Source of the DNA: Oceanobacillus halophilus | Lineage (GTDB): Bacteria; Bacillota; Bacilli; Bacillales; Amphibacillaceae | Direction of reading: 5' to 3' | Length of the DNA: 64,000 nt | Assembly (NCBI RefSeq): GCF_003628505.1 | Contig: NZ_RBZP01000002.1 | Span: 462,411-526,410, forward strand | In this document: piece after piece, positions 25,584-33,975 of the stretch | Position numbering within the stretch: the stretch's first letter is position 1 | How the letters are laid out: each line of letters starts with the position of its first letter | Notes under the pieces: model-generated | Databases searched by the model: none | What the model was told of the DNA's origin: nothing | What the model saw: only the letters and a program-made list of their open reading frames with translations | Made by a program: the position numbers and the translations under genes

Positions 25584-26108
25584 TTATTCATGTTTTAGTT
25601 TAAAAATTTCTTTTTCTAAATATTGTATTTTCTCATAAACAAAGTCTATTTCATATCTATCGACCATATTATCTCGAATATCCGTCATTTTCTCCAGTAA
25701 GGATTTAACTGCATTATTAGTTTGTGCTGTGAGAATATCCACTTTTTCCTCTAGATTCGTTTGATGTTGTTCCTGTCTTTTGAATTGATCATCTATCTTT
25801 TGGAATCTGCCATTTACTTTTTCGAATTGGTCATCTATCTTCTGAAACTTGCCATTTACTTTTTCGAATTGATTATCTATCTTCTGAAACTCTCCATTTA
25901 CTTTTTCGAATCGGTCATCTATTTTCTGGAACTCTCCATTTACTTTTTCGAATCGGTCATCTATTTTCTGAAACTCTCCATTTACTTTTTCGAACTGATT
26001 ATCTATCTTCTGAAATTTCCCATTCATACTAACAAATTGAACTCTGACTTCTTCTTGAAATTCTTTCTGTTGCTGATGAATCACCTGTAATAATTCCTTA
26101 CTTTCCAT
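25584..26108 (-). CDS. Coiled-coil repeat protein, unknown function
   Basis: A 174-residue highly charged protein with no membrane segment. Residues 30-113 are six tandem 14-residue units of the form GEFQKIDDRFEKVN, two heptads each with Phe/Ile/Val at core positions, so a continuous parallel coiled coil is expected. The N-terminus (MESKELLQVIHQQQKEF) and C-terminus (LEEKVDILTAQTNNAVKSL) are also helical. It resembles small phage or host proteins with heptad arrays, but I cannot name a family. It lies upstream of the Wadjet operon on the same strand, separated by a strong terminator, so a functional link is only positional. Confidence 0.65.
   Translation of the reverse strand: MESKELLQVIHQQQKEFQEEVRVQFVSMNGKFQKIDNQFEKVNGEFQKIDDRFEKVNGEFQKIDDRFEKVNGEFQKIDNQFEKVNGKFQKIDDQFEKVNGRFQKIDDQFKRQEQHQTNLEEKVDILTAQTNNAVKSLLEKMTDIRDNMVDRYEIDFVYEKIQYLEKEIFKLKHE
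25770..26021. repeat. Six 42-bp tandem repeats in the coiled-coil gene
   Basis: Units encode 14 residues each. Units 2 and 3 are identical in protein sequence; the others differ at one to a few residues. Copy number is expected to vary. Confidence 0.9.
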
Positions 26109-26291
26109 TGTTCCTCACCACCTTTCCTTGTCATTATAAAATAAACCCTATATATAGTAAAATCTCCAAAAATGCATTTTTAACAGCAACTAGAAGCTAA
26201 TTTTTCATTTTCAGGTACAAAATATACTTTATCGTATATGGCTAATTAGCCAAAATTCAATTTTAAACTTTTCCAAATAAATAGAAAAAAT

Positions 26292-26320
26292 GCGAACAGT
26301 GCCAGGCACCGTTCGCTTTT
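26292..26320. terminator. Terminator containing the repeat palindrome (bidirectional)
   Basis: Same GCGAAC...GTTCGC structure as at 17113. On the minus strand it is followed by six T's and can end the UPF0182 transcript. Confidence 0.8.
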
Positions 26321-26360
26321 TTCTATTCTTCTACCCCTTGCACCACAAGGGTTCTAGCGT

Positions 26361-26390
26361 TCGACAAAATCCGGGAAGTGACAGGCACCG
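26361..26390 (-). repeat. GGTGCC/GTCGA repeat copy 13 (T subtype)
   Basis: Inside the composite; the GGTGCC end lies 13 bp from the UPF0182 stop. Confidence 0.9.
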
Positions 26391-26403
26391 TCAGTGGCAA
26401 AAT

Positions 26404-29208
26404 CTACTCTAGCATTTGTTCGATTTCTGTCATGAGTTCTCCGGCTTTTTGCCAGTCTCCGCTGGATAGGGCTTCTTGATACTGGTCAAATAGGCTAGAT
26501 AGTTCTTGTAATGCTTCATCTGCCCCTAAGATTGGATCTGTATCTGGCTCTTCTGATTGACCTTCTTCGTCAACAGTGCCTTCGTCTTCGGTCGCACCCT
26601 CATCTGGGAGTGCACCTTCCCCATCTTCTGTAGGGATTTCCTCAGGCTTAATTCCTAATTCTACTCGTCTGAGTATTTCTTCTAACGCTTCTTCAAACGT
26701 TGCTTCCATCGCAATATGATCGCCATAGGCTACAACTACCTGTTTCACTTCAGGCAAGGATGTTTCATTGGAAGATTCTATATATATTGGTTCTACATAT
26801 AGAACCGTATCTTCAATTGGAATAGCCAATAGATTCCCTCTAATAACGGAAGAACCACCTTGTGACCACAGGTTCAGCTCTTGGGAAATGACACTGTCCT
26901 GATTGATTCGGTTTTCGATTTGTTGTGGTCCATAAACATTTTCTTGTTTTGGAAAACGATAGACAAATTTTTCCCCATAATTTTCCCCGTCGTTACGAAC
27001 ACCCATCCAGGCAATCATATTTTGTCTGTTCCTTGGCGTATATGGCATCATCAAAATAAACTCTTCTTCATCGTATTCAGGAAGTTTCATCGTCATATAA
27101 TATGGGTCCATAACGATATCTTCACTGTAATATCTTTCTGTCGGGAACTGCCAGAAATCCTCACGGTTGTAGAACAGTTCCAGATTTGTCATATGATACG
27201 TACCATACATAGCTGATTCAATTTTAAACAGACGTTCTGGGTAACGGAAATGGTCTCGAACGTCTTCAGGAATTTCTTCTGTGAAAAGATCTGGGAACAT
27301 ACTATAATATGTTTGAACTAGTGGTTCATCCGGTTCTGTGATATAAAAATTCACTTCACCAGTATACGCATCAATGACCACTTTCACAGGGTTCTTAATG
27401 TAATTCTTTCCACCATCCTGATAACTTTCTGCATATGGATAGCCTTCTTCTGATAAGTACGCATCAAGCATCCATGCAAGACTGCCATCTTCACGAACGA
27501 AGATATATGGATCTTCATCATATTCAAAGAAAGGTGCAATTCTGTTCACACGGTCCATAATATTACGTGTTTGCAGTAATTTACTATCTCCATTTATTTG
27601 TCCAGATACTAAAATACGGAAAGATCCTTCATCGATTGCAAACAATAAACGATTTAACCCAGAGAGTGAAATACCCGCTTCTTCTTCATAACGAGTAGTC
27701 ACATTTTGATCACCGGAAGGGTAATCAAACTCATCTACTTCCGAATCTACAATTACACTATTGTAATCTTCTTCGCCAAAATAAATCTGTGGTCGATTAA
27801 TATCGATAACACCTTGTGGCGGAAGATTTCTTACCATGTATTGCGGTTGACCTTGTGATGTTACATCATTTACCTGGCTCATCGCAATTCCATACCCATG
27901 TGTATAACGAAGATTTTGGTTAACCCACGTTTGCGCTTGCTCTGGTAAATCAACCGTGTTCAACTCTCTGGCACCTATAAACACCTGCTGATATTCTCCG
28001 TCAATCTCATAACGGTCAATATCGATATCATTAAACTCATAGTAGGTCCGGAAAGTCTGTAATTGATTGTATACATCTAATAGTGGCCTTGAGTCATTAA
28101 TCCTTACATTATCAATGGTTAGAGAATTTCGTTCGATTAAATCCTCATCCAGCGATTCTACATTCCCTGGATGCTCTTGTTCTTCCATATTTTCTAGGTC
28201 GTATGCAACTCTAGTAAAGTCGAGATTATGTTGAAGATATGGTGCTTCTCTGTTGAATTCATTAGGTGAAACAACAAAATTTTGAACAACTACTGAGGCA
28301 CCTTGCCCTAAGATAATCAGTGCAAAATACAGGATAACTGGTTTAGCAATCGCGTTTAGATTACCTTTTCTAAGAGCAATAATCATCCAAACCGCACCGA
28401 TAACGGCAGCAGCTGCAAGAACATAAGCAACAGGGATGTTTATCATACGGTCTGTATAGCTAAGCCCATGCACAACGCTTTCCTGAAAGAGATTTACTTG
28501 ATTAGTCAATAATGTTCCATATGGTTCCAACAAATGAGTCAGCGCCAAAAGAACACCAACAACTAATACCGTAAAACCTAGATGTGCTTGTGCTGTTTTA
28601 CTCATGCGGTACATATGAAACACGGAATATGCACCAATCTCTGCAATTAGAATAAAAATACTTAGACTCAATAAGAGACTGATAACAAATTGCAGGAAAG
28701 GCAAGATATACATATAAAATGAAATATCCATATTAAAAAATGGATCTGTCGTATCAAACGATACATAATTCATTATTTTTAATGCCGGTTCCCAGCCAAT
28801 CCCCTGAACCGTCAAACTACCTATTAAACCAATAAACAGGGAAGCTCCAGCAATAATCCAGTTCATCACCTTTTTTTGGTTAAAGATTGGTGGTAGTTGG
28901 TGCGCATCAAAATGCGTCGTATAGGCACGTCTAATCCAAAATAGAGTAATATAAGTAATTACCGCAAATAGGACAAAACCAATTACGCCTAACATCAATT
29001 TCGTTGTAAATATGGTGGTAAATACGCTTCCGAAATCAAGCGAATCCATCCATATATATTCAGTTACCCATTTCAATCCGATGGTTCCCAAAATGAATAA
29101 AATGAAAATAATACCTAAAATAATACCAGTACGATTACCGATTTTTTTCATTTTTTTCATTTGTTCCTCATTCGGACCATTTGGGCCATTTCCTCCCGTA
29201 AAATCCAT
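26404..29208 (-). CDS. UPF0182 family large membrane protein
   Basis: A 934-residue protein with about seven membrane segments in the first 320 residues, followed by a long extracytoplasmic domain (DFTRVAYDLENMEEQEHPG, then RYTHGYGIAMSQVNDVTSQG, typical COG1615 motifs). It ends in a very acidic low-complexity linker (about 850-895) and a short helical tail. The family is widespread in Gram-positives and its function is unknown. The start is the ATG with GGAGGTAAGG upstream; the N-terminal Gly/Asn/Pro-rich stretch (GGNGPNGPNEE) precedes the first membrane helix. Monocistronic. Confidence 0.88.
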   Translation of the reverse strand: MDFTGGNGPNGPNEEQMKKMKKIGNRTGIILGIIFILFILGTIGLKWVTEYIWMDSLDFGSVFTTIFTTKLMLGVIGFVLFAVITYITLFWIRRAYTTHFDAHQLPPIFNQKKVMNWIIAGASLFIGLIGSLTVQGIGWEPALKIMNYVSFDTTDPFFNMDISFYMYILPFLQFVISLLLSLSIFILIAEIGAYSVFHMYRMSKTAQAHLGFTVLVVGVLLALTHLLEPYGTLLTNQVNLFQESVVHGLSYTDRMINIPVAYVLAAAAVIGAVWMIIALRKGNLNAIAKPVILYFALIILGQGASVVVQNFVVSPNEFNREAPYLQHNLDFTRVAYDLENMEEQEHPGNVESLDEDLIERNSLTIDNVRINDSRPLLDVYNQLQTFRTYYEFNDIDIDRYEIDGEYQQVFIGARELNTVDLPEQAQTWVNQNLRYTHGYGIAMSQVNDVTSQGQPQYMVRNLPPQGVIDINRPQIYFGEEDYNSVIVDSEVDEFDYPSGDQNVTTRYEEEAGISLSGLNRLLFAIDEGSFRILVSGQINGDSKLLQTRNIMDRVNRIAPFFEYDEDPYIFVREDGSLAWMLDAYLSEEGYPYAESYQDGGKNYIKNPVKVVIDAYTGEVNFYITEPDEPLVQTYYSMFPDLFTEEIPEDVRDHFRYPERLFKIESAMYGTYHMTNLELFYNREDFWQFPTERYYSEDIVMDPYYMTMKLPEYDEEEFILMMPYTPRNRQNMIAWMGVRNDGENYGEKFVYRFPKQENVYGPQQIENRINQDSVISQELNLWSQGGSSVIRGNLLAIPIEDTVLYVEPIYIESSNETSLPEVKQVVVAYGDHIAMEATFEEALEEILRRVELGIKPEEIPTEDGEGALPDEGATEDEGTVDEEGQSEEPDTDPILGADEALQELSSLFDQYQEALSSGDWQKAGELMTEIEQMLE

Positions 29209-29580
29209 ACCTTACCTCCTTAAAACACTTTTTATACAATTATACATAGTTACATGTTAACAGAAAACGTTCACTATGTCCTTTAATATGAGACATCATA
29301 TATGCTCGTTTTTTTATGCTTTCATATATTCTTAAAATTGTCATATATCCATGGCATTCCCCTCTATTTTTTCAAACGTCAGTAAGTGCTAATATGCTAT
29401 AATGATAATAGATATTCTGTTTATTTGAAACTTTTTTATTCCTATTTGTGAAATATTGAACAATTATTTTCCATTTCATTTATATCAAAGCTTTTAAGCC
29501 TGATTCGTAATTAATACCGCTTTTTATAATTCAATCTTTTGAAAACGTTTTACAAACCAATTCAAAAGGAGTGTTCAATC
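29209..29580. other. Divergent promoter region, UPF0182 / NitT-type transporter
   Basis: AT-rich, no gene. It holds promoters for both directions and a cre-like box just before the binding-protein gene. Confidence 0.55.
29540..29553. promoter_or_regulatory. Candidate CcpA cre site
   Basis: TGAAAACGTTTTAC matches the cre consensus except near its last two positions. Its position 27 bp before the ATG would suit a roadblock mechanism. Confidence 0.3.
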
Positions 29581-30603
29581 ATGAAACGACCAAAATACAT
29601 GTTTTGGCTCATTCTGTTTTCGATTTTCTTCATCCTCATCTTTTCCGCGTGTGACAGTAACACGTCTAATATTAATGGCGACGAACCTATAGCATCTCAA
29701 ACAATTACTTATGGTGGTTCTTCTTGGATAGGGCATTTGCCTGCCTATATTGCTGTTGAAAAGGGTTTTTTTGAAGAACAGGGTGTCGATGTGGAGTTTA
29801 TGAACTTCTCAACAAGCTCCGAAAGAATGACAGCTCTTGCATCTGGTGAAATTGACTTTGCCAGTACTGGTGCGATATCAGCTATTTCTTTAATGGCTGC
29901 TGGAGATGATAACTTTTCAATCTTTGGGGCACCTGATACGTATATTGGGCAAGAAGGAATTGTAGCAAAAGGAATGACTAGTATAGAAGATCTAAGAGGT
30001 AAAAAGGTGGCGGTAACCTTTGCTTCCAGCTCCCATATTATGCTGCTAGACATTTTCAACCAGCATGGACTCGTCCTTAATAAAGATGTAGAAATTATTA
30101 ATATGGCTGGTGGGGATATTGTATCTTCCTTTACAACCGGTGAAATTGATGCAGGAGCAATATGGTCCCCTCACTTTGAAAATCTAACCCATGTGGATGG
30201 AGCAGTTGTTTTAGCAATGGATACAGATACGAGTATTTATAAAAATTACGGCTTTGGTTCTGGACCAGACGTACTTGTTATTCGAAATGAATTTATTAAA
30301 GACAATCCCAATACGACAGAAAAATTAGTCAAAGGGTACTTCCATTCGGCCCATTGGATTGAAGAAAATCCTAAAGAAGCTGCAGAGTTGTTTGTAACCT
30401 TAACAAACTTAGATATCGATGAACAGGAACAAATAATCAATCATGTGAACTGGTTAGATTTAGAACAACAAAAAGACATGCTAAGTGAAAATGGGGAACT
30501 TACTGGAACATTAGAATTCCTTGCAAGCTTTATGACAGAAAACCATTTAATCAATAATTCGGTTGACGTAAAGGAGTGGATTAACATTGACATCCTTCCA
30601 TAA
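29581..30603 (+). CDS. NitT/TauT-type ABC transporter substrate-binding lipoprotein
   Basis: A 340-residue lipoprotein: signal peptide with lipobox FSAC (Cys24), then an NMT1/SsuA-like periplasmic-type domain (GGSSWIGHLPAYIAVEKGFFEEQGVDVEF split by the family pattern, later SGEIDFASTGA and DIFNQHGLV). It binds the ligand for the permease and ATPase encoded next. Family members take nitrate, taurine, alkanesulfonates, thiamine precursors or other small organics; nothing here decides between them. AAAAGGAGTG precedes this ATG; an ATG at 29539 in frame has no site. It overlaps the permease gene by 17 bp. Confidence 0.85.
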   Translation: MKRPKYMFWLILFSIFFILIFSACDSNTSNINGDEPIASQTITYGGSSWIGHLPAYIAVEKGFFEEQGVDVEFMNFSTSSERMTALASGEIDFASTGAISAISLMAAGDDNFSIFGAPDTYIGQEGIVAKGMTSIEDLRGKKVAVTFASSSHIMLLDIFNQHGLVLNKDVEIINMAGGDIVSSFTTGEIDAGAIWSPHFENLTHVDGAVVLAMDTDTSIYKNYGFGSGPDVLVIRNEFIKDNPNTTEKLVKGYFHSAHWIEENPKEAAELFVTLTNLDIDEQEQIINHVNWLDLEQQKDMLSENGELTGTLEFLASFMTENHLINNSVDVKEWINIDILP

Positions 30604-31444
30604 TAGTCCGACTTTAGCCAACCAAAAAAATACCAATAACTTTCCGAAACGCAATCAAAAATCACCACCTAAACGAAAGAAAAAGAAGTTTACATTATCG
30701 TTGAAAATTGTAAGTATCCTTTCTTTTCTATCATTTTTAGCCATCTGGGAAATCATCACACAAATGGGTTTTATTCCACCATTATTCTTACCTGCCCCTA
30801 GCCAAGTAGTGGTTAGAGGATACCAGATGCTCATTGACGGCGAATTAATCGGGCATATCTTTTCCAGTTCTCGCCGAGTTATCGTAGGCTTTTTAATCTC
30901 TGCTTTAGCTGCTGTTCCTTTTGGTATCTTGCTTGGTAGTTCCAAAACATTAAAAGCTATTTTCGACCCAATTATCTCAATCATACGCCCCCTCCCATCT
31001 ATGGCGTGGATTCCTTTATCTTTATTATGGTTAGGAATTGGTGAAGAGCAAAAATATGCCATTGTTTTCATGGGTTCTTTTGCACCAGCATTGCTCTATA
31101 CAATCGATGCAACAAGAAGTGTCAACCCGATTTTAATAAAAGCTGCGCGGAACTTTGGTGCTTCCAACCTTACTGTGATGCGTGAAGTAATTTTGCCCGG
31201 GTCTATGCCCAGTATATTTGCCGGTTTAAAAGTAGTACTCGGATTAGCATGGACGACGGTAATCAGTGCGGAGCTTGTCGCTGCCAATGAAGGATTAGGA
31301 TTTTTGATTATGAATGGAAAGGAATACTTTATGACAGATGTTATTATCCTTGGTATGGCAATGATTAGTTTGACCGTTATTATCATCGATATTGTCCTAA
31401 ATTGGGTAGAGAAAAAAATTATTCCATGGAGAGAAGAAACCTAG
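30587..31444 (+). CDS. NitT/TauT-type ABC transporter permease
   Basis: A 285-residue permease with a Lys/Arg/Pro-rich cytoplasmic N-terminal extension (about 40 residues) and six membrane segments. The BPD_transp_1 core and EAA loop (ARNFGASNLTVMREVILPGS) are intact. The start is TTG, ten bases after AAAGGAG and inside the 3' end of the binding-protein gene, so translation is coupled. It forms the membrane channel; partner genes flank it on both sides. Confidence 0.85.
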   Translation: MTSFHNSPTLANQKNTNNFPKRNQKSPPKRKKKKFTLSLKIVSILSFLSFLAIWEIITQMGFIPPLFLPAPSQVVVRGYQMLIDGELIGHIFSSSRRVIVGFLISALAAVPFGILLGSSKTLKAIFDPIISIIRPLPSMAWIPLSLLWLGIGEEQKYAIVFMGSFAPALLYTIDATRSVNPILIKAARNFGASNLTVMREVILPGSMPSIFAGLKVVLGLAWTTVISAELVAANEGLGFLIMNGKEYFMTDVIILGMAMISLTVIIIDIVLNWVEKKIIPWREET

Positions 31445-31482
31445 TATCCCCATATGGGCAGTAAAGAAGGAAGGTGAAGGCA

Positions 31483-32262
31483 ATGGCCGCCATTATTGAA
31501 GTACGGAACGTTAGCAAATCTTTTGAAACAAAAAAGGGGGAAGTAAAAGCACTTGAAAATATTAATCTGACTGTTGAAAAAGGAGAATTGCTATGTATTG
31601 TTGGAGCTTCTGGAAGTGGAAAAACAACATTGTTTAATTTAATAGCTGGGTTTGAACAGCCAACCAGCGGAGAAATTTTGTTAAATAATGAAGTAGTTAC
31701 CGGCATTCATTCTAATGCCACCATGGTTTTCCAGCAATATGCACTTTTCCCATGGAAGACAGTGCTTGAAAATATTGAGTTTGGTCTAAAAATGAAAAAG
31801 ATATCTAAGAAAAAACGTCGGGAAATTGCCGATGAATATATAAAATTAGTTAGTTTGGAAGGATTTGAGAACTCCTATCCGAAAGAACTCTCAGGAGGAA
31901 TGAAACAGAGAGTGTCTATTGCGCGGGCATTGGCAAGTGATTCCGATATTCTATTAATGGACGAGCCGTTTGGTGCTTTGGATGCGATGACGAGACAAAT
32001 CATGCAGGAACAGCTTGTGAAAATACATGAACAAAGCAAAAAGACGATTGTTTTTATTACTCACAGTATCGATGAGGCCTTGCTACTATCATCCCGCTTA
32101 ATTATCTTCACCTCTCGTCCTGGAAGGGTGAAATCCGAGTTAATCAATCATTTGCCAAAACCACGAACTGCAGACGTACAAATATCAAAGGAATATTTAG
32201 AACTCAAATCCATGACATGGGAAACCGTGCAACAAGAGGTACTTAACCAAATAGAAAGCTAG
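31483..32262 (+). CDS. NitT/TauT-type ABC transporter ATPase
   Basis: A 259-residue ATPase with Walker A GASGSGKTT, signature LSGGMKQRV, Walker B ILLMDEPFGALD and the D-loop and His switch (THSIDEAL). ATG with AAGGTGA upstream; an in-frame GTG nine bases earlier is less well spaced. Third gene of the transporter operon, about 40 bp after the permease. A short hairpin (GCTAGAGA/TCTCTAGC, 32258-32284) overlaps the stop and may help end transcription, although its tail is not T-rich. Confidence 0.85.
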   Translation: MAAIIEVRNVSKSFETKKGEVKALENINLTVEKGELLCIVGASGSGKTTLFNLIAGFEQPTSGEILLNNEVVTGIHSNATMVFQQYALFPWKTVLENIEFGLKMKKISKKKRREIADEYIKLVSLEGFENSYPKELSGGMKQRVSIARALASDSDILLMDEPFGALDAMTRQIMQEQLVKIHEQSKKTIVFITHSIDEALLLSSRLIIFTSRPGRVKSELINHLPKPRTADVQISKEYLELKSMTWETVQQEVLNQIES

Positions 32263-32288
32263 AGAGGATCGTTTTTCTCTAGCCTTCT

Positions 32289-32319
32289 GGTGCCTGTCAC
32301 TTCCCGAGTTTTGTCGAAT
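32289..32319 (+). repeat. GGTGCC/GTCGA repeat copy 14 (T subtype)
   Basis: CACTTCCCG variant. It lies 26 bp after the ATPase stop, in front of the convergent hypothetical gene. Confidence 0.88.
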
Positions 32320-32323
32320 GGGG

Positions 32324-32710
32324 TTAGCTTGTTTTTCTTTGGGTGGTGTGCTTCGTTTGTAGAATGCTAGGTATGATTGCAGCAGTATATTCAGAATCTT
32401 GAAATATGACTTCTTTCACATGCTTTTCGATGAGTGGCAGGACATAGTTTATTCGTTTTCTATCTTTTTCAAAGTGTTCTACCGCAAAAAATAGAACGAA
32501 ATCCATCTTTTCCTCGGAATGACTTAGAAATCTTGTCATTTCATTTAATGCTGGTCGTTTCGGATTTATAGCAGGATAACTGATATCACTGTACTTTTTT
32601 ACTATTTCGATATTCTGCATTTCATTCATTCTGTTTAACCACATTTCCTGTTTTACATAAATTTCATTTGGCTTCAGTGGTCTAATGGTGTAAGTAACTC
32701 CCTTTTTCAT
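32324..32710 (-). CDS. Hypothetical protein, faint resolvase-domain resemblance
   Basis: A 128-residue protein, charged and without membrane segments. The stretch RPALNEMTRFLSHSEE followed by MDFVLFFAVEHFEKDRKRIN recalls the second half of a serine-recombinase catalytic domain, but the catalytic Ser region is missing. It may be a remnant, a domesticated fragment, or an unrelated fold. ATG start with GGAAGAAGG upstream. Orphan gene on the minus strand between two plus-strand units. Confidence 0.5.
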   Translation of the reverse strand: MKKGVTYTIRPLKPNEIYVKQEMWLNRMNEMQNIEIVKKYSDISYPAINPKRPALNEMTRFLSHSEEKMDFVLFFAVEHFEKDRKRINYVLPLIEKHVKEVIFQDSEYTAAIIPSILQTKHTTQRKTS

Positions 32711-32910
32711 AACTACTAACCTTCTTCCTGCCTGTTAAGGCTCTGTTTACTAGTAGTATGAACCGGAAAACAAGGGACCAAACATGCGTTTTCATTGTAG
32801 GCTTGTTGAACTTATCTTGTAATACAGATATCAGCTGTACCAGTATAGCTTGGCCCGCTTCCGGTTATAGCTAAGTGAAAGTAATTGAAGAAGCTTGATA
32901 ATAGGAGAGT

Positions 32911-32925
32911 ATGTTGCTGCTATGA
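32911..32925 (+). CDS. Possible 4-codon leader ORF before corA
   Basis: ATG-TTG-CTG-CTA-TGA directly after AGGAGAG; its stop overlaps the corA ATG (ATGA). It would explain why the only ribosome site is 14 nt from the corA start. Confidence 0.3.
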   Translation: MLLL

Positions 32926-33869
32926 TTCAAATTATTGCCATTACATCGGAAAATGAAAAGGTTTTGTTACGTAACATTGACCAATTTCAATCAGATCAAT
33001 ACAAGTGGTGGTGGATTGATTTTAATAAACCAACAGATGAAGAAATAAATAAGCTTGATACCGTTTTGAATTTCCATCCACTTGCCATTGAAGATTGTAT
33101 TCATGCCAAGCAGCGCCCTAAGCTTGATTATTATGATGACTTCTCCTTAATCGTTAACCATACGGTAGGAACAGAGCGGTATAATCAACATGAGATTGAC
33201 TTCTTTATGGGCGAAAATTATATTGTAACCTTTCATTTGCAGGACCTTACCGAAGTAAATCAAGTATGGAATAATATGATAAAACGAGAAAAAATGGATG
33301 ATTGGGATGAATTTCGCGTTTTATATGAAGTCTTTGATAAAGTAGTGGATAACTTCTTTCCTATTATTTATCAGCTCGAGGAACAAATTAATGAAGTAGA
33401 AGAAAATCCTGAAAATAAAGCGATGAACCTACTTTTGGATAGATTATTTGATTTGCGGCATGAACTTCTTCGGTTAAGACATACGATTAATCCTATACGT
33501 GATCTGCTTTATCGAATGATAAATTCACACCATTTACAAGGAATTCAAAAACATCGAGAATACTTTGCTGATATTTATGACCACTTATTGAAACTATCCG
33601 AGATGGTTGATTCAAATCGTGAAATAACGAATGATATTCGTGATAATTTCATTTCCTTAAATTCGTATCAGCAAAATAAAGTCATTCAAATTCTAACGGT
33701 AATCACATCCATTTTTGCTCCACTTACCTTTATTGCTGGCATATATGGAATGAATTTTGTACATATGCCGGAACTCACTTGGCATTATGGCTATTTTGCG
33801 GTACTTGGAGTCATGCTGCTGGTAACCATTCTAATGTTTTTATGGTTCCGACAAAAAGGCTGGTTTTAA
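32922..33869 (+). CDS. corA: CorA family magnesium/divalent cation channel
   Basis: A 315-residue protein: a large N-terminal cytoplasmic domain with the long stalk helix (about 150-250), then two C-terminal membrane segments with the GMN motif (IYGMNF) between them and a following MPEL loop, as in the CorA/MIT family. It forms a homopentameric cation channel. The ATG used gives the family's N-terminus (MIQIIAITSEN). A TTG 27 bases upstream has only a weak site. The C-terminal basic tail (FRQKGWF) is also typical. No M-box is visible upstream. Confidence 0.88.
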   Translation: MIQIIAITSENEKVLLRNIDQFQSDQYKWWWIDFNKPTDEEINKLDTVLNFHPLAIEDCIHAKQRPKLDYYDDFSLIVNHTVGTERYNQHEIDFFMGENYIVTFHLQDLTEVNQVWNNMIKREKMDDWDEFRVLYEVFDKVVDNFFPIIYQLEEQINEVEENPENKAMNLLLDRLFDLRHELLRLRHTINPIRDLLYRMINSHHLQGIQKHREYFADIYDHLLKLSEMVDSNREITNDIRDNFISLNSYQQNKVIQILTVITSIFAPLTFIAGIYGMNFVHMPELTWHYGYFAVLGVMLLVTILMFLWFRQKGWF

Positions 33870-33883
33870 GGTCACTGCTTCCC

Positions 33884-33914
33884 ATTCGACAAAAATCGGG
33901 GAGTGCCAGGCACC
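33884..33914 (-). repeat. GGTGCC/GTCGA repeat copy 15 (G subtype)
   Basis: Lies between convergent corA and the LCP gene; the GGTGCC end faces the shared terminator. Confidence 0.9.
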
Positions 33915-33930
33915 TAAAAGGCTCCAATCT

Positions 33931-33967
33931 AAAAGCCCCATGCACGTTTCTAGTGCATTGGGGCTTT
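33931..33967. terminator. Bidirectional terminator between corA and the LCP gene
   Basis: AAAGCCCCATGCAC pairs with GTGCAT-T-GGGGCTTT with one bulged T; T-rich tails on both sides. Confidence 0.8.
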
Positions 33968-33975
33968 GATTTATA

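Larger units (their letters stand above)
26292..26394. repeat. 103-bp composite direct repeat, copy B
   Basis: Matches 17113-17215 at 102 of 103 positions by eye (one T/C difference). Same orientation as copy A. Confidence 0.95.

Noticed and set aside
25761..26090. Plus-strand hydrophobic repeat frame opposite the coiled-coil gene
   Set aside because: Mirror of the 42-bp repeats on the other strand; no start signals. The minus-strand coiled coil has a normal ribosome site context.
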